NCBI GenBank assembly: GCA_012730015.1
Contig: JAAYBT010000214.1
Location: forward strand, 1 to 43,958
Direction of reading: 5' to 3'
Length of the DNA stretch: 43,958 bases
Source: Clostridiaceae bacterium
GTDB taxonomy: Bacteria > Bacillota > Clostridia > Acetivibrionales > DTU013
Both the position numbers and the translations under genes were made by a program. Position 1 is the first letter of the stretch; each line of letters starts with the position of its first letter. The notes under the pieces are model-generated. The model had not been told where the DNA came from. It saw only the letters and a program-made list of their open reading frames with translations, and ran no database searches. Positions 29,608-39,409 of this stretch are shown here, piece by piece.

Positions 29608-30725
29608 CTAACACAATGGGATTAATCCTCTCCGGATGGAAGAAGCCCGCGTTGAAGGAATTGTCATCTATAAGATCGGTATCCGCCATTCCCTACGGAG
29701 GAAAATTTAGAGCAATCGATTTCATATTATCCAATATGGTGAACTCGGGTATAAAAAATGTTGGTGTACTGACGCAATACAGCTATCGCTCCTTGTTGGA
29801 TCATCTGGGTTCCGGCAAGGAATGGGATCTTGATAGAAAGACTGATGGCTTATTTCTTTTCCCGCCTTCTCTTTCGGAGGATGATATTGGCTGGTATAGA
29901 GGCAGTGCGGATGCCATGTACAATAATATGTCCTTTCTTAAACGAAGCAATGAGGAATATGTAGTAATTTCTCAGGGAAACAGCATCTTCAAAATGAAGC
30001 TTGATGGGATGCTGGATTACCATCTAATAAATAATGCAGATATTACGATAGCATATCGGAAGATGCATGATTATACCTCTGAAGAGTTGTCCGGACTCGG
30101 TATCATCACTCTTGATGAGAATAACAGGGTGATCGACCTGCAGGAGAAACCGATGAATCCTCAGACTAATCTGGGCTCCATAGGAATTTATATGATCAGG
30201 AGGACGCTTCTCATTTCTTTGTTGGAGGAATGTATCGCACATGGGCAATATGATTGGGTAAAGGATATACTCATCAAGAAGCTTGATGTGTTGAATATTT
30301 ACGGATACGAATTTTCCGGATACTGGCGCAATATTAGCACTGTCCAGTCTTACTATAAATGCAGCATGGATATGTTGAACCCGGACATTAGGAAAGAGCT
30401 GTTTATCAGCGGGGGGAAAATATATACAAAAGTTAAGGATGAGGCGCCCGCTAAGTACAATGAGGAGGCACAGGTTACCAATTCCATCGTTGCAGATGGC
30501 TGCTTCATTGAGGGAGTAGTAGAAAACAGTGTCCTGTTCAGGGGGGTCACAGTCGCTAAGGGAGCGGTTGTGAGAAATTGTATTGTCATGCAGGCTTCTG
30601 CGATTGGTGAGGGCGCTTCTGTTGAATATGTTATAATAGATAAGAATGTTGTTATGACCGAGGGGAAGCATCTCAAGGGAGAGGCCGATTACCCGATTGT
30701 TGTCAGTAAAAACTCAGTAGTGTAA
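29604..30725 (+). CDS. glgD: Glucose-1-phosphate adenylyltransferase regulatory subunit GlgD
   Basis: GlgC paralog lacking the catalytic Gly-rich motif; [51 protein letters not shown]. Confidence 0.93.
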   Translation: MTNTMGLILSGWKKPALKELSSIRSVSAIPYGGKFRAIDFILSNMVNSGIKNVGVLTQYSYRSLLDHLGSGKEWDLDRKTDGLFLFPPSLSEDDIGWYRGSADAMYNNMSFLKRSNEEYVVISQGNSIFKMKLDGMLDYHLINNADITIAYRKMHDYTSEELSGLGIITLDENNRVIDLQEKPMNPQTNLGSIGIYMIRRTLLISLLEECIAHGQYDWVKDILIKKLDVLNIYGYEFSGYWRNISTVQSYYKCSMDMLNPDIRKELFISGGKIYTKVKDEAPAKYNEEAQVTNSIVADGCFIEGVVENSVLFRGVTVAKGAVVRNCIVMQASAIGEGASVEYVIIDKNVVMTEGKHLKGEADYPIVVSKNSVV

Positions 30726-30732
30726 ATGGAAA

Positions 30733-30823
30733 GGGGACAGTTCTGGAAAGTCCATTACGAGAACTGTCCCCAAATTGAGTGAAAGGGAACAGCTCTGGAA
30801 AGTCCATTACGAGAACTGTCCCC
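30733..30823. repeat. Tandem palindromic repeat (GGGGACAG-type), two 39-nt units at 52-bp period
   Basis: GGGGACAGTTCTGGAAAGTCCATTACGAGAACTGTCCCC (30733-30771) and GGGAACAGCTCTGGAAAGTCCATTACGAGAACTGTCCCC (30785-30823), 37/39 identical. Confidence 0.9.
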
Positions 30824-30874
30824 GGAATAAGCTAAAAAGGAACAAGAGTATTCTTGCAAAAGGTTCACTGGTAA

Positions 30875-31789
30875 ATGACTACAAAATTAAGGGCAGATTT
30901 ATTGCTGTTGGGAATAACTGTAGTTTGGGGCGCATCCTTTCCTCTGATGAAAATGGTTCTGGCATATATACCGGCATATGCCTACCTTTCAATTCGATTC
31001 TTACTTGCGGCCCTTGTCCTGGCCGTGATTTTCAATAAAAATTTGAGAAGAATAAATAAGCGGGCATTGCTATATGGAGGCATTATTGGGTTATTTATGT
31101 TCGGGGGAATGGCATTTCAGGTCGTTGGGCTATACACAACCTCCGCCTCTAACTCCGGATTTATTACCGGACTGAATGTAGTCATCGTGCCTGTAATTTC
31201 AGCCTTTTTACTTAAGAAGAGGCCTGACAGGGCTTCCACTATTGGTATTATCATTGCATTCATCGGACTGTTTTTTCTCTCGGGCGGACTGAACTTTGAC
31301 TTCAACTACGGTGATTTCTTAACCTTCCTGTGCGCCATTTGCTGGGCTTTTCAAATAATAGCCATAGATAGGTTCACGATGACGGAGGACGCGCCGCTAC
31401 TGGCTATTTTACAGTTGTTTTTTGTTGGAGCAGCAAGTACGGGACTCTGGCTCACAGTTGATGCGGGAAAGCCGCTGGAGATAAACGGTACTGTTATAGG
31501 GATAATTCTTTTTACGGCGGTCCTTGGCTCCGCGCTGGCCTTCGGTGGTCAGACAATCGCCCAGAAGCATACGACGCCAACTCATACGGCGCTGATACTT
31601 ACTGCGGAGCCGGTGTTTGCTGTTATCTTTGCCATGATTATTCCTAACGCTGAAGGTATTACTGAAATGCCCTCACTGAGTAAGGTCGTGGGCTGTCTGC
31701 TGATTTTAGCGGGGATGCTGGTATCGGAGCTAAAGCTGGGTGCGAAAAAGTCGAAGGATGAAACAGCGGAAAGGAAAGCATCAGCATGA
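30875..31789 (+). CDS. EamA/DMT family transporter
   Basis: LLLLGITVVWGASFPLMKMVLAYIPAYAYLSIRFLLAALVL; ten hydrophobic segments. Confidence 0.9.
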   Translation: MTTKLRADLLLLGITVVWGASFPLMKMVLAYIPAYAYLSIRFLLAALVLAVIFNKNLRRINKRALLYGGIIGLFMFGGMAFQVVGLYTTSASNSGFITGLNVVIVPVISAFLLKKRPDRASTIGIIIAFIGLFFLSGGLNFDFNYGDFLTFLCAICWAFQIIAIDRFTMTEDAPLLAILQLFFVGAASTGLWLTVDAGKPLEINGTVIGIILFTAVLGSALAFGGQTIAQKHTTPTHTALILTAEPVFAVIFAMIIPNAEGITEMPSLSKVVGCLLILAGMLVSELKLGAKKSKDETAERKASA

Positions 31790-31920
31790 TAAATGTTTTG
31801 GAATAGCATACGCTGAACGAATGTTTGATATTTGTGTTGTGCGTCAGCTTTTAAAGTCATAAAATGGATGTGTGCAATGTGTTCAGGTTAAAAAAATAGA
31901 TATTTAATAGGTGATAGTAA

Positions 31921-32859
31921 ATGGAGAATAGTAGAAAGTCTAATTTAATAATTTTTGCTTTGATAGTAATAGTAGGACTGCAGTTTTATCAAAATGTTAA
32001 GTTTAAGGGAGAAATGGAAAAACTGCAGAGCCGTATTTCGACTATGGAGTCAAGCATTAACAGCGGACTGAATCATTTACGCTATAGTATCTCAAATGAG
32101 ATGGAAATGCTTATAAATGAAAACCAAAGCATGGTGTCTGATTTCAAATTTACATATAGTGGCGTGGATACAAAAACGGGCATTGTAAAGGGGTTGGTTG
32201 AGTTTAGCCTAAAGCAGTCGGATGCCGCCTCAAAGGTTTACCTTAATGCATCTACACAGGGTAATGCAAAAGAAAATGATTATGAGTGCATATCTGCAAA
32301 TGGAATAAACTATACCTGCAAAGTAGAGCTACCCTGCAATGAGAACTATGAGCTTAATGTGTATCAAAAGTCTGCTGACGGAAGTCAGAAAAAGTTGAAT
32401 TCAAATGCATACTACCAAAATATTAAAGGTGAATTTGAGAACAGATTGAGTTTTATGGAAAGCGGTACAAGTACGAATGTGCAAAGGACAGACTACTCAT
32501 TTAGGTTTATAAATAGGACATTTGGCCAACAAGATTTTCGAATAAAAAAAGTAGTAGTTAAAGCATTTTACATGGATAAGGAAGTATTTTCCAAGGACGT
32601 TACCCATTACAATATAGTCAACTCAGAGGCCAGAGATAGAATGAATGTGATGATAGCAGCTGGTGAAATAAATGCTGAAAGTGCACCTGAACTAGAGTAT
32701 GGCGATATTTCTACAGACGAGGAAGGTTATGAGCATGGGGATTATTTGGTAAGTATTCTGCATTCACAAACAGGTGCACCTGTGAAGCTTAATAATTATC
32801 CGACCTACAGTTTCAAGGTTATTATTACTTTTAACAATGGCGAGGTCTATGAACTGTAA
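31921..32859 (+). CDS. Hypothetical membrane-anchored protein (single TM + coiled coil + probable beta-rich domain)
   Basis: N-terminal LIIFALIVIVGLQFYQNV, then EKLQSRISTMESSINSGL; no family recognised. Confidence 0.6.
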   Translation: MENSRKSNLIIFALIVIVGLQFYQNVKFKGEMEKLQSRISTMESSINSGLNHLRYSISNEMEMLINENQSMVSDFKFTYSGVDTKTGIVKGLVEFSLKQSDAASKVYLNASTQGNAKENDYECISANGINYTCKVELPCNENYELNVYQKSADGSQKKLNSNAYYQNIKGEFENRLSFMESGTSTNVQRTDYSFRFINRTFGQQDFRIKKVVVKAFYMDKEVFSKDVTHYNIVNSEARDRMNVMIAAGEINAESAPELEYGDISTDEEGYEHGDYLVSILHSQTGAPVKLNNYPTYSFKVIITFNNGEVYEL

Positions 32860-32958
32860 TAAAAGAGAAGGGCATGCTAAAAATAGCGATGCCCATGATG
32901 ATTAACAAAAGATTGAAATTTCATGCTGCCAGGCGTCTTCAGATAACCTTTGACTTAT

Positions 32959-34071
32959 TCAGATAGTCAAGTCAACATGTTGAATCGTCCCAGCAAGCCC
33001 ATTTTCCCTGAGAAAGACACCGCTTCGAGCTATGCTTCCAAGGGACTTATTTGCGGAAGTTTCTGCGCCTGATTGCTTTAGGTCGAAGGAAGTAGTTACA
33101 TTGCCCAGATATATTGCACCGATTCCTTTTGCACCAAGGGCAAACAGCTGGTCCTTGCCGTCCTCATCCTTTGTCCAGATACGCAGCTTGCTGTATATGT
33201 CATCATTCTCATCAATCCAGCCGTTCCTGTCCTCATCGTATTCGGCTAGATCAGAGAAGCCATTGCCGCTTTGTGGACCGAACAGCTCCATACCATTGTT
33301 TACTATGCCATCGTTATTGATGTCGAATGCCAGGAAGCCGCTGCCTTCACCTGTAAAGGATATCTGGTCTTTTGTGCCGTCCGCATCAATATCGAATTGG
33401 TACTTCTTATCGGTGAGTGATGCACTGGCGCTCCCAAAGTTTACTACAAGAGGATCTACCTTGATGGCAGCATCGCCGGCGCGTATGGATAGACTCCTTG
33501 TGGAAGCAAATTCTCTGCTCAGGTTCAAATCCAAATCAAAGTTGATTTTTCGTCCGTCAGAGGTTTTAACCGAGCCTTTGGCTGAGAATGACATTGTTTG
33601 CTTCTCATAATGGCTCTCGCGCATGTCGTACTCAATACCCCAGCCCTGACGCTGAGGAGCCTGCGCAGGCTGTGGTGTAGCATTTTGTGGCCTTGAGTCA
33701 TTCAGACGAATTTTCTTGGGTATTATGAGCTTAAGCCTCTTCCCGGTAAAATACTCAACCATTTTTTGCAGTAGATAGATTTTCATTTCATCCTCATCAC
33801 TGAGTGACAGCAAGTATTCGTCATCATCACAAGCTTTACAGGCTGAAGCTGAGCTCATTTGATCTTCCAGTGCCTTTATGCCTTCCTGAGAAAGCTGCAG
33901 CGGGTTTTCAGGCTGTGCAAATATAGGTGAGGTAAGAATACCGGTGTTATTTTCACCTTCAAAGACGGGTCTTGTCGTGCCTACCCATGCTTTTAAGGAT
34001 TCATCCTTTGTATGTCTTTCGACTGATGTGCTGCTGCCGTATAATGATACGGATGAGCTATCGATCCTCAT
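32959..34071 (-). CDS. Hypothetical protein with EF-hand/FG-GAP-like Asp-rich loops
   Basis: DIDADGTKDQISF, DINNDGIVNNGMELFG, DEDRNGWIDENDDIYSKLRIWTKDEDG; start MRIDSSSVSLYG. Confidence 0.65.
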   Translation of the reverse strand: MRIDSSSVSLYGSSTSVERHTKDESLKAWVGTTRPVFEGENNTGILTSPIFAQPENPLQLSQEGIKALEDQMSSASACKACDDDEYLLSLSDEDEMKIYLLQKMVEYFTGKRLKLIIPKKIRLNDSRPQNATPQPAQAPQRQGWGIEYDMRESHYEKQTMSFSAKGSVKTSDGRKINFDLDLNLSREFASTRSLSIRAGDAAIKVDPLVVNFGSASASLTDKKYQFDIDADGTKDQISFTGEGSGFLAFDINNDGIVNNGMELFGPQSGNGFSDLAEYDEDRNGWIDENDDIYSKLRIWTKDEDGKDQLFALGAKGIGAIYLGNVTTSFDLKQSGAETSANKSLGSIARSGVFLRENGLAGTIQHVDLTI

Positions 34072-34448
34072 AAATAACGCCTCCTTGCATACTATGAGCG
34101 AATGAGTAATCCGGTCTTCCATAACCGGATACGCTTATTATTGTGGGAAATGCGGCAATTCCTGAGCCAGGTGGAAAATGCAGCATATTACCGACCCTGA
34201 TGTAGTATATATCGGCATGTCTGAAGTGGAATGTGATAGGGCATTCGGATAAATGCTCAAAATTTAATGAATTGTGGTGTATATTTTTGATTATTTCTTC
34301 ATTTTGAGCCCAAAATGCAGTATTTTACTGAAAAAAGCACTACAATGGTCGAAAAATTGAGTAACATTTACTTTTATTTATAGCTAATGTATAATATCGT
34401 AAAACATGTGCTAGTTGACGCTTATTTTTGAGGAGGGATAAAAGCTTT

Positions 34449-34907
34449 ATGCTGATTGAAGGAGCTGTAAAGAATGACTTGGATGAGATCCTTGTATTGC
34501 AGAAATTAGCCTATCAGAGCGAGGCAGAGCTTTGTGATGATTATTCTATTCCTCCATTGACCCAGACGATGGAGAGCATGGAGGAAGATTTCAGCAGGAT
34601 GATTATCCTTAAAGCTGTTGAAGAAGGGAAAATTATTGGTTCGGTAAGAGCATTTGAAGAAAATGGGGTTTGTCATATTGGCAGACTGATGGTAGATCCG
34701 ACTCGTCAAAATAAAGGAATCGGTAGGATGCTCATGAAGCATATCGAGGCTTGTTTCCCTGATTGCAGGAGGTTTTCACTGTTCACAGGGAAAAATAGTC
34801 TGAAGAACTTGAGCTTTTACGGCAGGTTAGGATATCGGTCCGTCAAAGAAGAACAGGTCAATAAGAAGCTGACACTGGTATATCTCGATAAAGAAAGGGA
34901 CATGTAG
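34449..34907 (+). CDS. GNAT family N-acetyltransferase
   Basis: IGRLMVDPTRQNKGIGRMLMKHIEACFPDCRRFSLFTGKNSLKNLSFYGRLGY. Confidence 0.88.
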   Translation: MLIEGAVKNDLDEILVLQKLAYQSEAELCDDYSIPPLTQTMESMEEDFSRMIILKAVEEGKIIGSVRAFEENGVCHIGRLMVDPTRQNKGIGRMLMKHIEACFPDCRRFSLFTGKNSLKNLSFYGRLGYRSVKEEQVNKKLTLVYLDKERDM

Positions 34908-34934
34908 ATCCGGATTTGCCAGATACAAAGGGGC

Positions 34935-35396
34935 GTGTTGCTCGTGGAAAGCAAAGTGGTTGTGAGAAAAACCAGATACGAAGAGTTAAGAGATTTGCTG
35001 GACTTGTATAGGCATTTTGACAATGGGGATCCTGTTTTGCCTGATAGCCCTGAACTGAAAGAATTATGGGGTGAAATTTATAGCAACCCCAATTGGATAT
35101 ACCTGGTGTGTGAGGTGGACGGAAAGCTTGTCTCAACATGCACAATAAGCCTAATTAAAAATCTGACTCGGAGCGCAAGGCCTTATGCTTTGATTGAAAA
35201 TGTGGTTACGCATAGGGAATATAGAAATAAGGGTTATGGTAAAATGGTTCTGAAGAAGGCTCAGGATATAGCACGGGATTATAACTGCTATAAGGTTATG
35301 CTCATGACCGGCTCGAAGAAGGAGGAAACCTTGAAATTCTATGAAAGTGTCGGATTCCGAAAGGGCATCAAGACGGGATTTGTTATGAACATGTGA
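34935..35396 (+). CDS. GNAT family N-acetyltransferase
   Basis: IENVVTHREYRNKGYGKMVLKKAQDIARDYNCYKVMLMTGSKKEETLKFYESVGF. Confidence 0.9.
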   Translation: MLLVESKVVVRKTRYEELRDLLDLYRHFDNGDPVLPDSPELKELWGEIYSNPNWIYLVCEVDGKLVSTCTISLIKNLTRSARPYALIENVVTHREYRNKGYGKMVLKKAQDIARDYNCYKVMLMTGSKKEETLKFYESVGFRKGIKTGFVMNM

Positions 35397-35426
35397 GGAG
35401 TGGCAATTTAAGAGAGGAGATATATT

Positions 35427-36089
35427 GTGCTAAGGGATATGTATATTAAGATTGAGAATCACATGCTTTCGCTTATGAATGATGGTGCCCATGATTGTCA
35501 GCATATATATCGTGTTTTATATAATGCATTAGACATAGCAAGGGACTATGACATTGATAAAGATGTTCTTATTGCAGCTTCACTCTTACATGATATAGGG
35601 CGTGATGCTCAGTTTCGCGATCCGACGCTTGATCATGCGCTTGTTGGGGCGGATATGGCATATGAATTTCTACTGGATATTGGCTGGCCCGAGGTTAAGG
35701 CCCAACATGTGAAGGACTGCATTTCTACCCATAGATACAGGAATAGCAATCCCCCGGTTAGTATGGAAGCAAAAGTACTGTACGACTCTGATAAGCTTGA
35801 CGTAACAGGTGCATTAGGCATAGCGAGGACCTTGGCATATAAGGGGATTGTAGCAGAGCCCTTATACTGTGTTGATGAGGATGGTAGTGTGAATGATGAT
35901 GAAACATCCTTCTTCCGAGAGTATAATTGGAAGCTAAAGAATGTTTATGAAAAGTTCTTCACCGAGCGGGCTAGATTAATTGCCTTGGAACGTCGCAGTG
36001 CAAGCGTAAACTTTTATGAGAGTATGTATAGCGAAGTAGCTTCAACTCATAAAAACGGGCTGCCGTTATTAAGCAAGGAGTTAGAATGA
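35427..36089 (+). CDS. HD domain-containing phosphohydrolase
   Basis: HDCQHIYRVLYNALDIA...AASLLHDIGRDAQFRDPTLDHALVGADMA; DSDKLDVTGALGIAR. Confidence 0.88.
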   Translation: MLRDMYIKIENHMLSLMNDGAHDCQHIYRVLYNALDIARDYDIDKDVLIAASLLHDIGRDAQFRDPTLDHALVGADMAYEFLLDIGWPEVKAQHVKDCISTHRYRNSNPPVSMEAKVLYDSDKLDVTGALGIARTLAYKGIVAEPLYCVDEDGSVNDDETSFFREYNWKLKNVYEKFFTERARLIALERRSASVNFYESMYSEVASTHKNGLPLLSKELE

Positions 36090-36165
36090 AACTCGTTTTT
36101 AGTTCAATAGTCATCATTAGCCGCCATCCGTGCCAGCCTCTGAATTTTGGGGGGAGAAAATAGAA

Positions 36166-36768
36166 ATGATAAAATGTATAATATTTGATCTTGCAGATAC
36201 ATTAGTGAGAGGGCTCACAGGAATAGAAGAAAAATTGGTTCGTTATATACCTTTACCTAAAGAGCAAATTTTAACATATTTGCGAGGCGGTTGGTTTATT
36301 GAATTTCTGTTAGGTAATATATCTGAAGAGGATTACTTGCAAGAGTTAATTTGTAGAAATCAATGGAATGTAGATAAATCTATTTTGAAAAATATTATAA
36401 GGGAGAATTTTAATCATGATATTCCTGGAATGGCTGATATTGTGCAGCAATTATCAGGAAGATATCTATTAGTTCTGTTATCTAATCATGGTAAGGAATG
36501 GGCAGAATATATAGAAGCAGTACATGGCTTTTTAAAAATGTTCAAATACAGGTTTTATTCGTATGAAATGAAATGTGGTAAAGCTAATCCTGAAATTTAT
36601 TTGAGTCTACTTAAGAAAACAAACTTACCACCAAATAATTGCCTATTTATAGATGATAGGGAAAAGTTCCTTGAGATAGCTAAAAATGAAGGAATTCATA
36701 CTATAAAGTTTGAGAACTGTGAAAGGCTTAAGCTGTCGCTAAGAGAATTTGGGATAAAGATTAAATAA
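36166..36768 (+). CDS. HAD family hydrolase (divergent motif I)
   Basis: MIKCIIFDLADTLVRG, LLSNHG, KANPEIYLSLL, CLFIDDREK. Confidence 0.75.
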   Translation: MIKCIIFDLADTLVRGLTGIEEKLVRYIPLPKEQILTYLRGGWFIEFLLGNISEEDYLQELICRNQWNVDKSILKNIIRENFNHDIPGMADIVQQLSGRYLLVLLSNHGKEWAEYIEAVHGFLKMFKYRFYSYEMKCGKANPEIYLSLLKKTNLPPNNCLFIDDREKFLEIAKNEGIHTIKFENCERLKLSLREFGIKIK

Positions 36769-36823
36769 TCAGATACGTGACATGCTTTGAAGGGTATGGA
36801 ATTAATGTAGGGAGGATTGAGAT

Positions 36824-37429
36824 GTGAATATCTTCTTGATAAGGCATGGACAAAAAATGGAGGCAGACAAAAACCATGAAGCACTTGGATTGACTGAAGA
36901 AGGCTTTAAACAAGCAGACTTGGTCGGAAGGAGATTACAAAAGTACAGCATCGGAAAAATCTATTCTAGTAATATGAAAAGAGCAATCCAAACGGCAGAG
37001 GGAATAAATAAGTATTTAGGTGTAGAGATAATTACAAAACCTGAATTAAGAGAAATTCATATGGGGGACTGTGATTTATACGGATGGCGTTATTTAGAAG
37101 AAAATTATCCCCTTTTTATTGAAGAGTTTAGAAAACATAAATTTGATCTTCACTATCCACCAAATGGAGAATGTGGTGAGGATGTTTGGCAGAGGGCGAA
37201 GAATGTGATTTCCGAGATAATAAAAACTGATTTTAGAAATGTAGCAGTGGTTACACATGGAGGAGTGATTAGGTCATTGATTTGTGGGCTCCTAAAAATA
37301 GATCAAAATAAAAGGTTTTTTTTAGGATCTCCACCCGAGAATTGCAGCATAACTATGATAAAGTATAATAAAAGTGATAAAGAGTTTTACATACATAGCT
37401 TTAATGATTATGCGCATTTAGAAGTGTAG
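36824..37429 (+). CDS. Histidine phosphatase family protein
   Basis: IFLIRHGQKMEADKNHEALGLTEEGFKQADLVGRRL; VAVVTHGGVIRSLICG; probable GTG start. Confidence 0.9.
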   Translation: MNIFLIRHGQKMEADKNHEALGLTEEGFKQADLVGRRLQKYSIGKIYSSNMKRAIQTAEGINKYLGVEIITKPELREIHMGDCDLYGWRYLEENYPLFIEEFRKHKFDLHYPPNGECGEDVWQRAKNVISEIIKTDFRNVAVVTHGGVIRSLICGLLKIDQNKRFFLGSPPENCSITMIKYNKSDKEFYIHSFNDYAHLEV

Positions 37430-37469
37430 TGGGGAGCCCCATGCATTTGTAGGGGAAGTATGGTGCAGT

Positions 37470-38108
37470 ATGTTTATGAGCAAAAAGATTTTGACGCTAG
37501 CAAAAATAGTCGTTCTACTCATGTTTATACAAGGCATCAGAATTATTCTGAAGCTAAGTGTGTTTTGCTTTATTGAACAAACATTGCATACAGAAACCAT
37601 TGTATCTGCTCTACTTATGACTGTGATGACATTTGCAGGTATAATAATTGCAAAAAAGAAGGGCTTTTCACTTTCCGTATTTCCTACTAATCATAAAGCG
37701 ACTTATGCAATAGCGACCGCTTTTGCATTAACACTACTTATTTCGACTCCTTTTATTACAGGAGACAGCTCGCTCTATACTATTTCCTTGATGGTATATT
37801 CATCAGTGATAACACCTGTATTTGAAGAACTGATATTTAGAGGTTATGTTTGGAATAAGCTCGAAGAAGAGTATAGGAGAGGTCTCACTGTCTATTTACT
37901 AACAACGCTGTTGTTTGCAGTTTGGCATCTAGGTTATGTCGACTCAATCGCATCCAGAGTAGCTTCAGACAGATTGCCGTTTATAATGTTGATGAAAGCT
38001 GTTACAGGGCTTTGCTTTGGGGTTGTGTTGGGCATAGCCAGATACAAGACTAAAAATTGCTATTCAACTATTCTACTGCATGGTGTGATGAATATGTTTG
38101 GCAGATAG
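37470..38108 (+). CDS. CPBP family intramembrane glutamic endopeptidase
   Basis: TPVFEELIFRGYVWNKLEEEYRRG, FAVWHLGYVDS, STILLHGVMN. Confidence 0.9.
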   Translation: MFMSKKILTLAKIVVLLMFIQGIRIILKLSVFCFIEQTLHTETIVSALLMTVMTFAGIIIAKKKGFSLSVFPTNHKATYAIATAFALTLLISTPFITGDSSLYTISLMVYSSVITPVFEELIFRGYVWNKLEEEYRRGLTVYLLTTLLFAVWHLGYVDSIASRVASDRLPFIMLMKAVTGLCFGVVLGIARYKTKNCYSTILLHGVMNMFGR

Positions 38109-38112
38109 AATG

Positions 38113-38134
38113 AGGGACGGTGGATAACAGGGAC
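38113..38134. repeat. Possible degenerate GGGACRGT-type palindrome
   Basis: AGGGACGGTGGATAACAGGGACC followed by TTTTTT; resembles the elements after glgD. Confidence 0.3.
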
Positions 38135-38236
38135 CTTTTTTCGTGAATTTTAATTTGCCTTTGTGGAGATGGTTGATATACTAAATATAGAAATGTCAAG
38201 GTGTATGAATATTAATGTATGAGGAAAGGTGGATTT

Positions 38237-38680
38237 ATGGCAAAGATATCAGGGGAAAGGAAAGCAGCATACTATATTGGAATTGGGATGGCAATAGTGG
38301 GATTTATACTTTTTATTTCTGTATTCTTCTCCGTTGCAAGCTTTATGAATGAACCGTTTATGGGTAGAGAACCTTCATTTGTTAACGCAATATTGGGTAT
38401 GGTTTTGATGATAGCAGGATTTGTTGTTATGAATATCGGCGCTAAGGGAGCGGCCGGTTCCGGACTGCTGCTTGATCCGGAAAAGGCAAGGGAGGATCTG
38501 AAACCATTTAGTGAGGCTAAGGGCGGAATGATTAACGATGTTATCAGCAATATAGATGTTGTGGATAAGATAAGCAAGCCTCAGGAGGACAAAGAAGTAA
38601 TAAAAGTAAGGTGCAGAGGCTGTGATACCCTTAACGATGAGGATGCAAGATTCTGTAAGGGCTGTGGCGAAGAAATATAG
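38237..38680 (+). CDS. Membrane protein with C-terminal zinc ribbon
   Basis: Two hydrophobic segments; CRGCDTLNDEDARFCKGCGEEI. Confidence 0.75.
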   Translation: MAKISGERKAAYYIGIGMAIVGFILFISVFFSVASFMNEPFMGREPSFVNAILGMVLMIAGFVVMNIGAKGAAGSGLLLDPEKAREDLKPFSEAKGGMINDVISNIDVVDKISKPQEDKEVIKVRCRGCDTLNDEDARFCKGCGEEI

Positions 38681-38722
38681 TTGGCTATATTTTGATTTAT
38701 TTGCAGCTAAAAGGAGGCAACA

Positions 38723-39391
38723 ATGGTTAAGGCGGTTATTTTTGATATGGATGGTGTAATTGTAGATAGCGAGCCTATTCACTTTGAATCGGACAGGATG
38801 ACGATGAAGCATTATGGGAAGTATATTACGGATGAAGAACTGAGCCGCTATGTAGGAGTATCCAATCCGGATATGTGGGCAGAGCTCCGTGAGAAATACC
38901 AGCTGGAAGCAACAGTAGAGGAGTTGCTGGAGACACAATTCTCCTATAAAAAGCTGCTGATCGGCGACAGGAAGCTTGAGCCGATAGATGGTATCAGGGA
39001 ACTTTTGGAACAACTTAAGGGTGGCGAAGTGAGGATAGGGCTGGCATCCTCCTCCTCGAGAGAGTTTATCGAATTTATGCTTAGCAATCTTGGCCTAGCC
39101 GGGTATTTCGAGGTGGTTATCAGCGGGGAAGAGGTACAAAGGGGCAAACCATTTCCCGATATATTTCTTAAGGCGGCACAGGGACTGGGTGTCGAGCCTT
39201 CTGATTGCATGGTAATAGAGGACTCAGGGCATGGGGTCAAGGCTGCAAAGCGAGCCGGAATGCGATGTGTGGGATTTGTTAGTCCCAATTCCGGTAAGCA
39301 GGATTTATCATCGGCAGATGAGGTAGTTTGTTCAATAAGGCAGATAAATCACTGGGGAATATCTAAATGTGATAGAATAGAAGCAGAATAA
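38723..39391 (+). CDS. HAD family hydrolase, beta-phosphoglucomutase-like
   Basis: VKAVIFDMDGVIVDSEPIHFE...LASSSSREFIEFML...GKPFPDIFLKAAQGLGV...VIEDSGHGVKAAKRAGM. Confidence 0.92.
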   Translation: MVKAVIFDMDGVIVDSEPIHFESDRMTMKHYGKYITDEELSRYVGVSNPDMWAELREKYQLEATVEELLETQFSYKKLLIGDRKLEPIDGIRELLEQLKGGEVRIGLASSSSREFIEFMLSNLGLAGYFEVVISGEEVQRGKPFPDIFLKAAQGLGVEPSDCMVIEDSGHGVKAAKRAGMRCVGFVSPNSGKQDLSSADEVVCSIRQINHWGISKCDRIEAE

Positions 39392-39409
39392 AGATAAAGG
39401 GGAGTTTTT

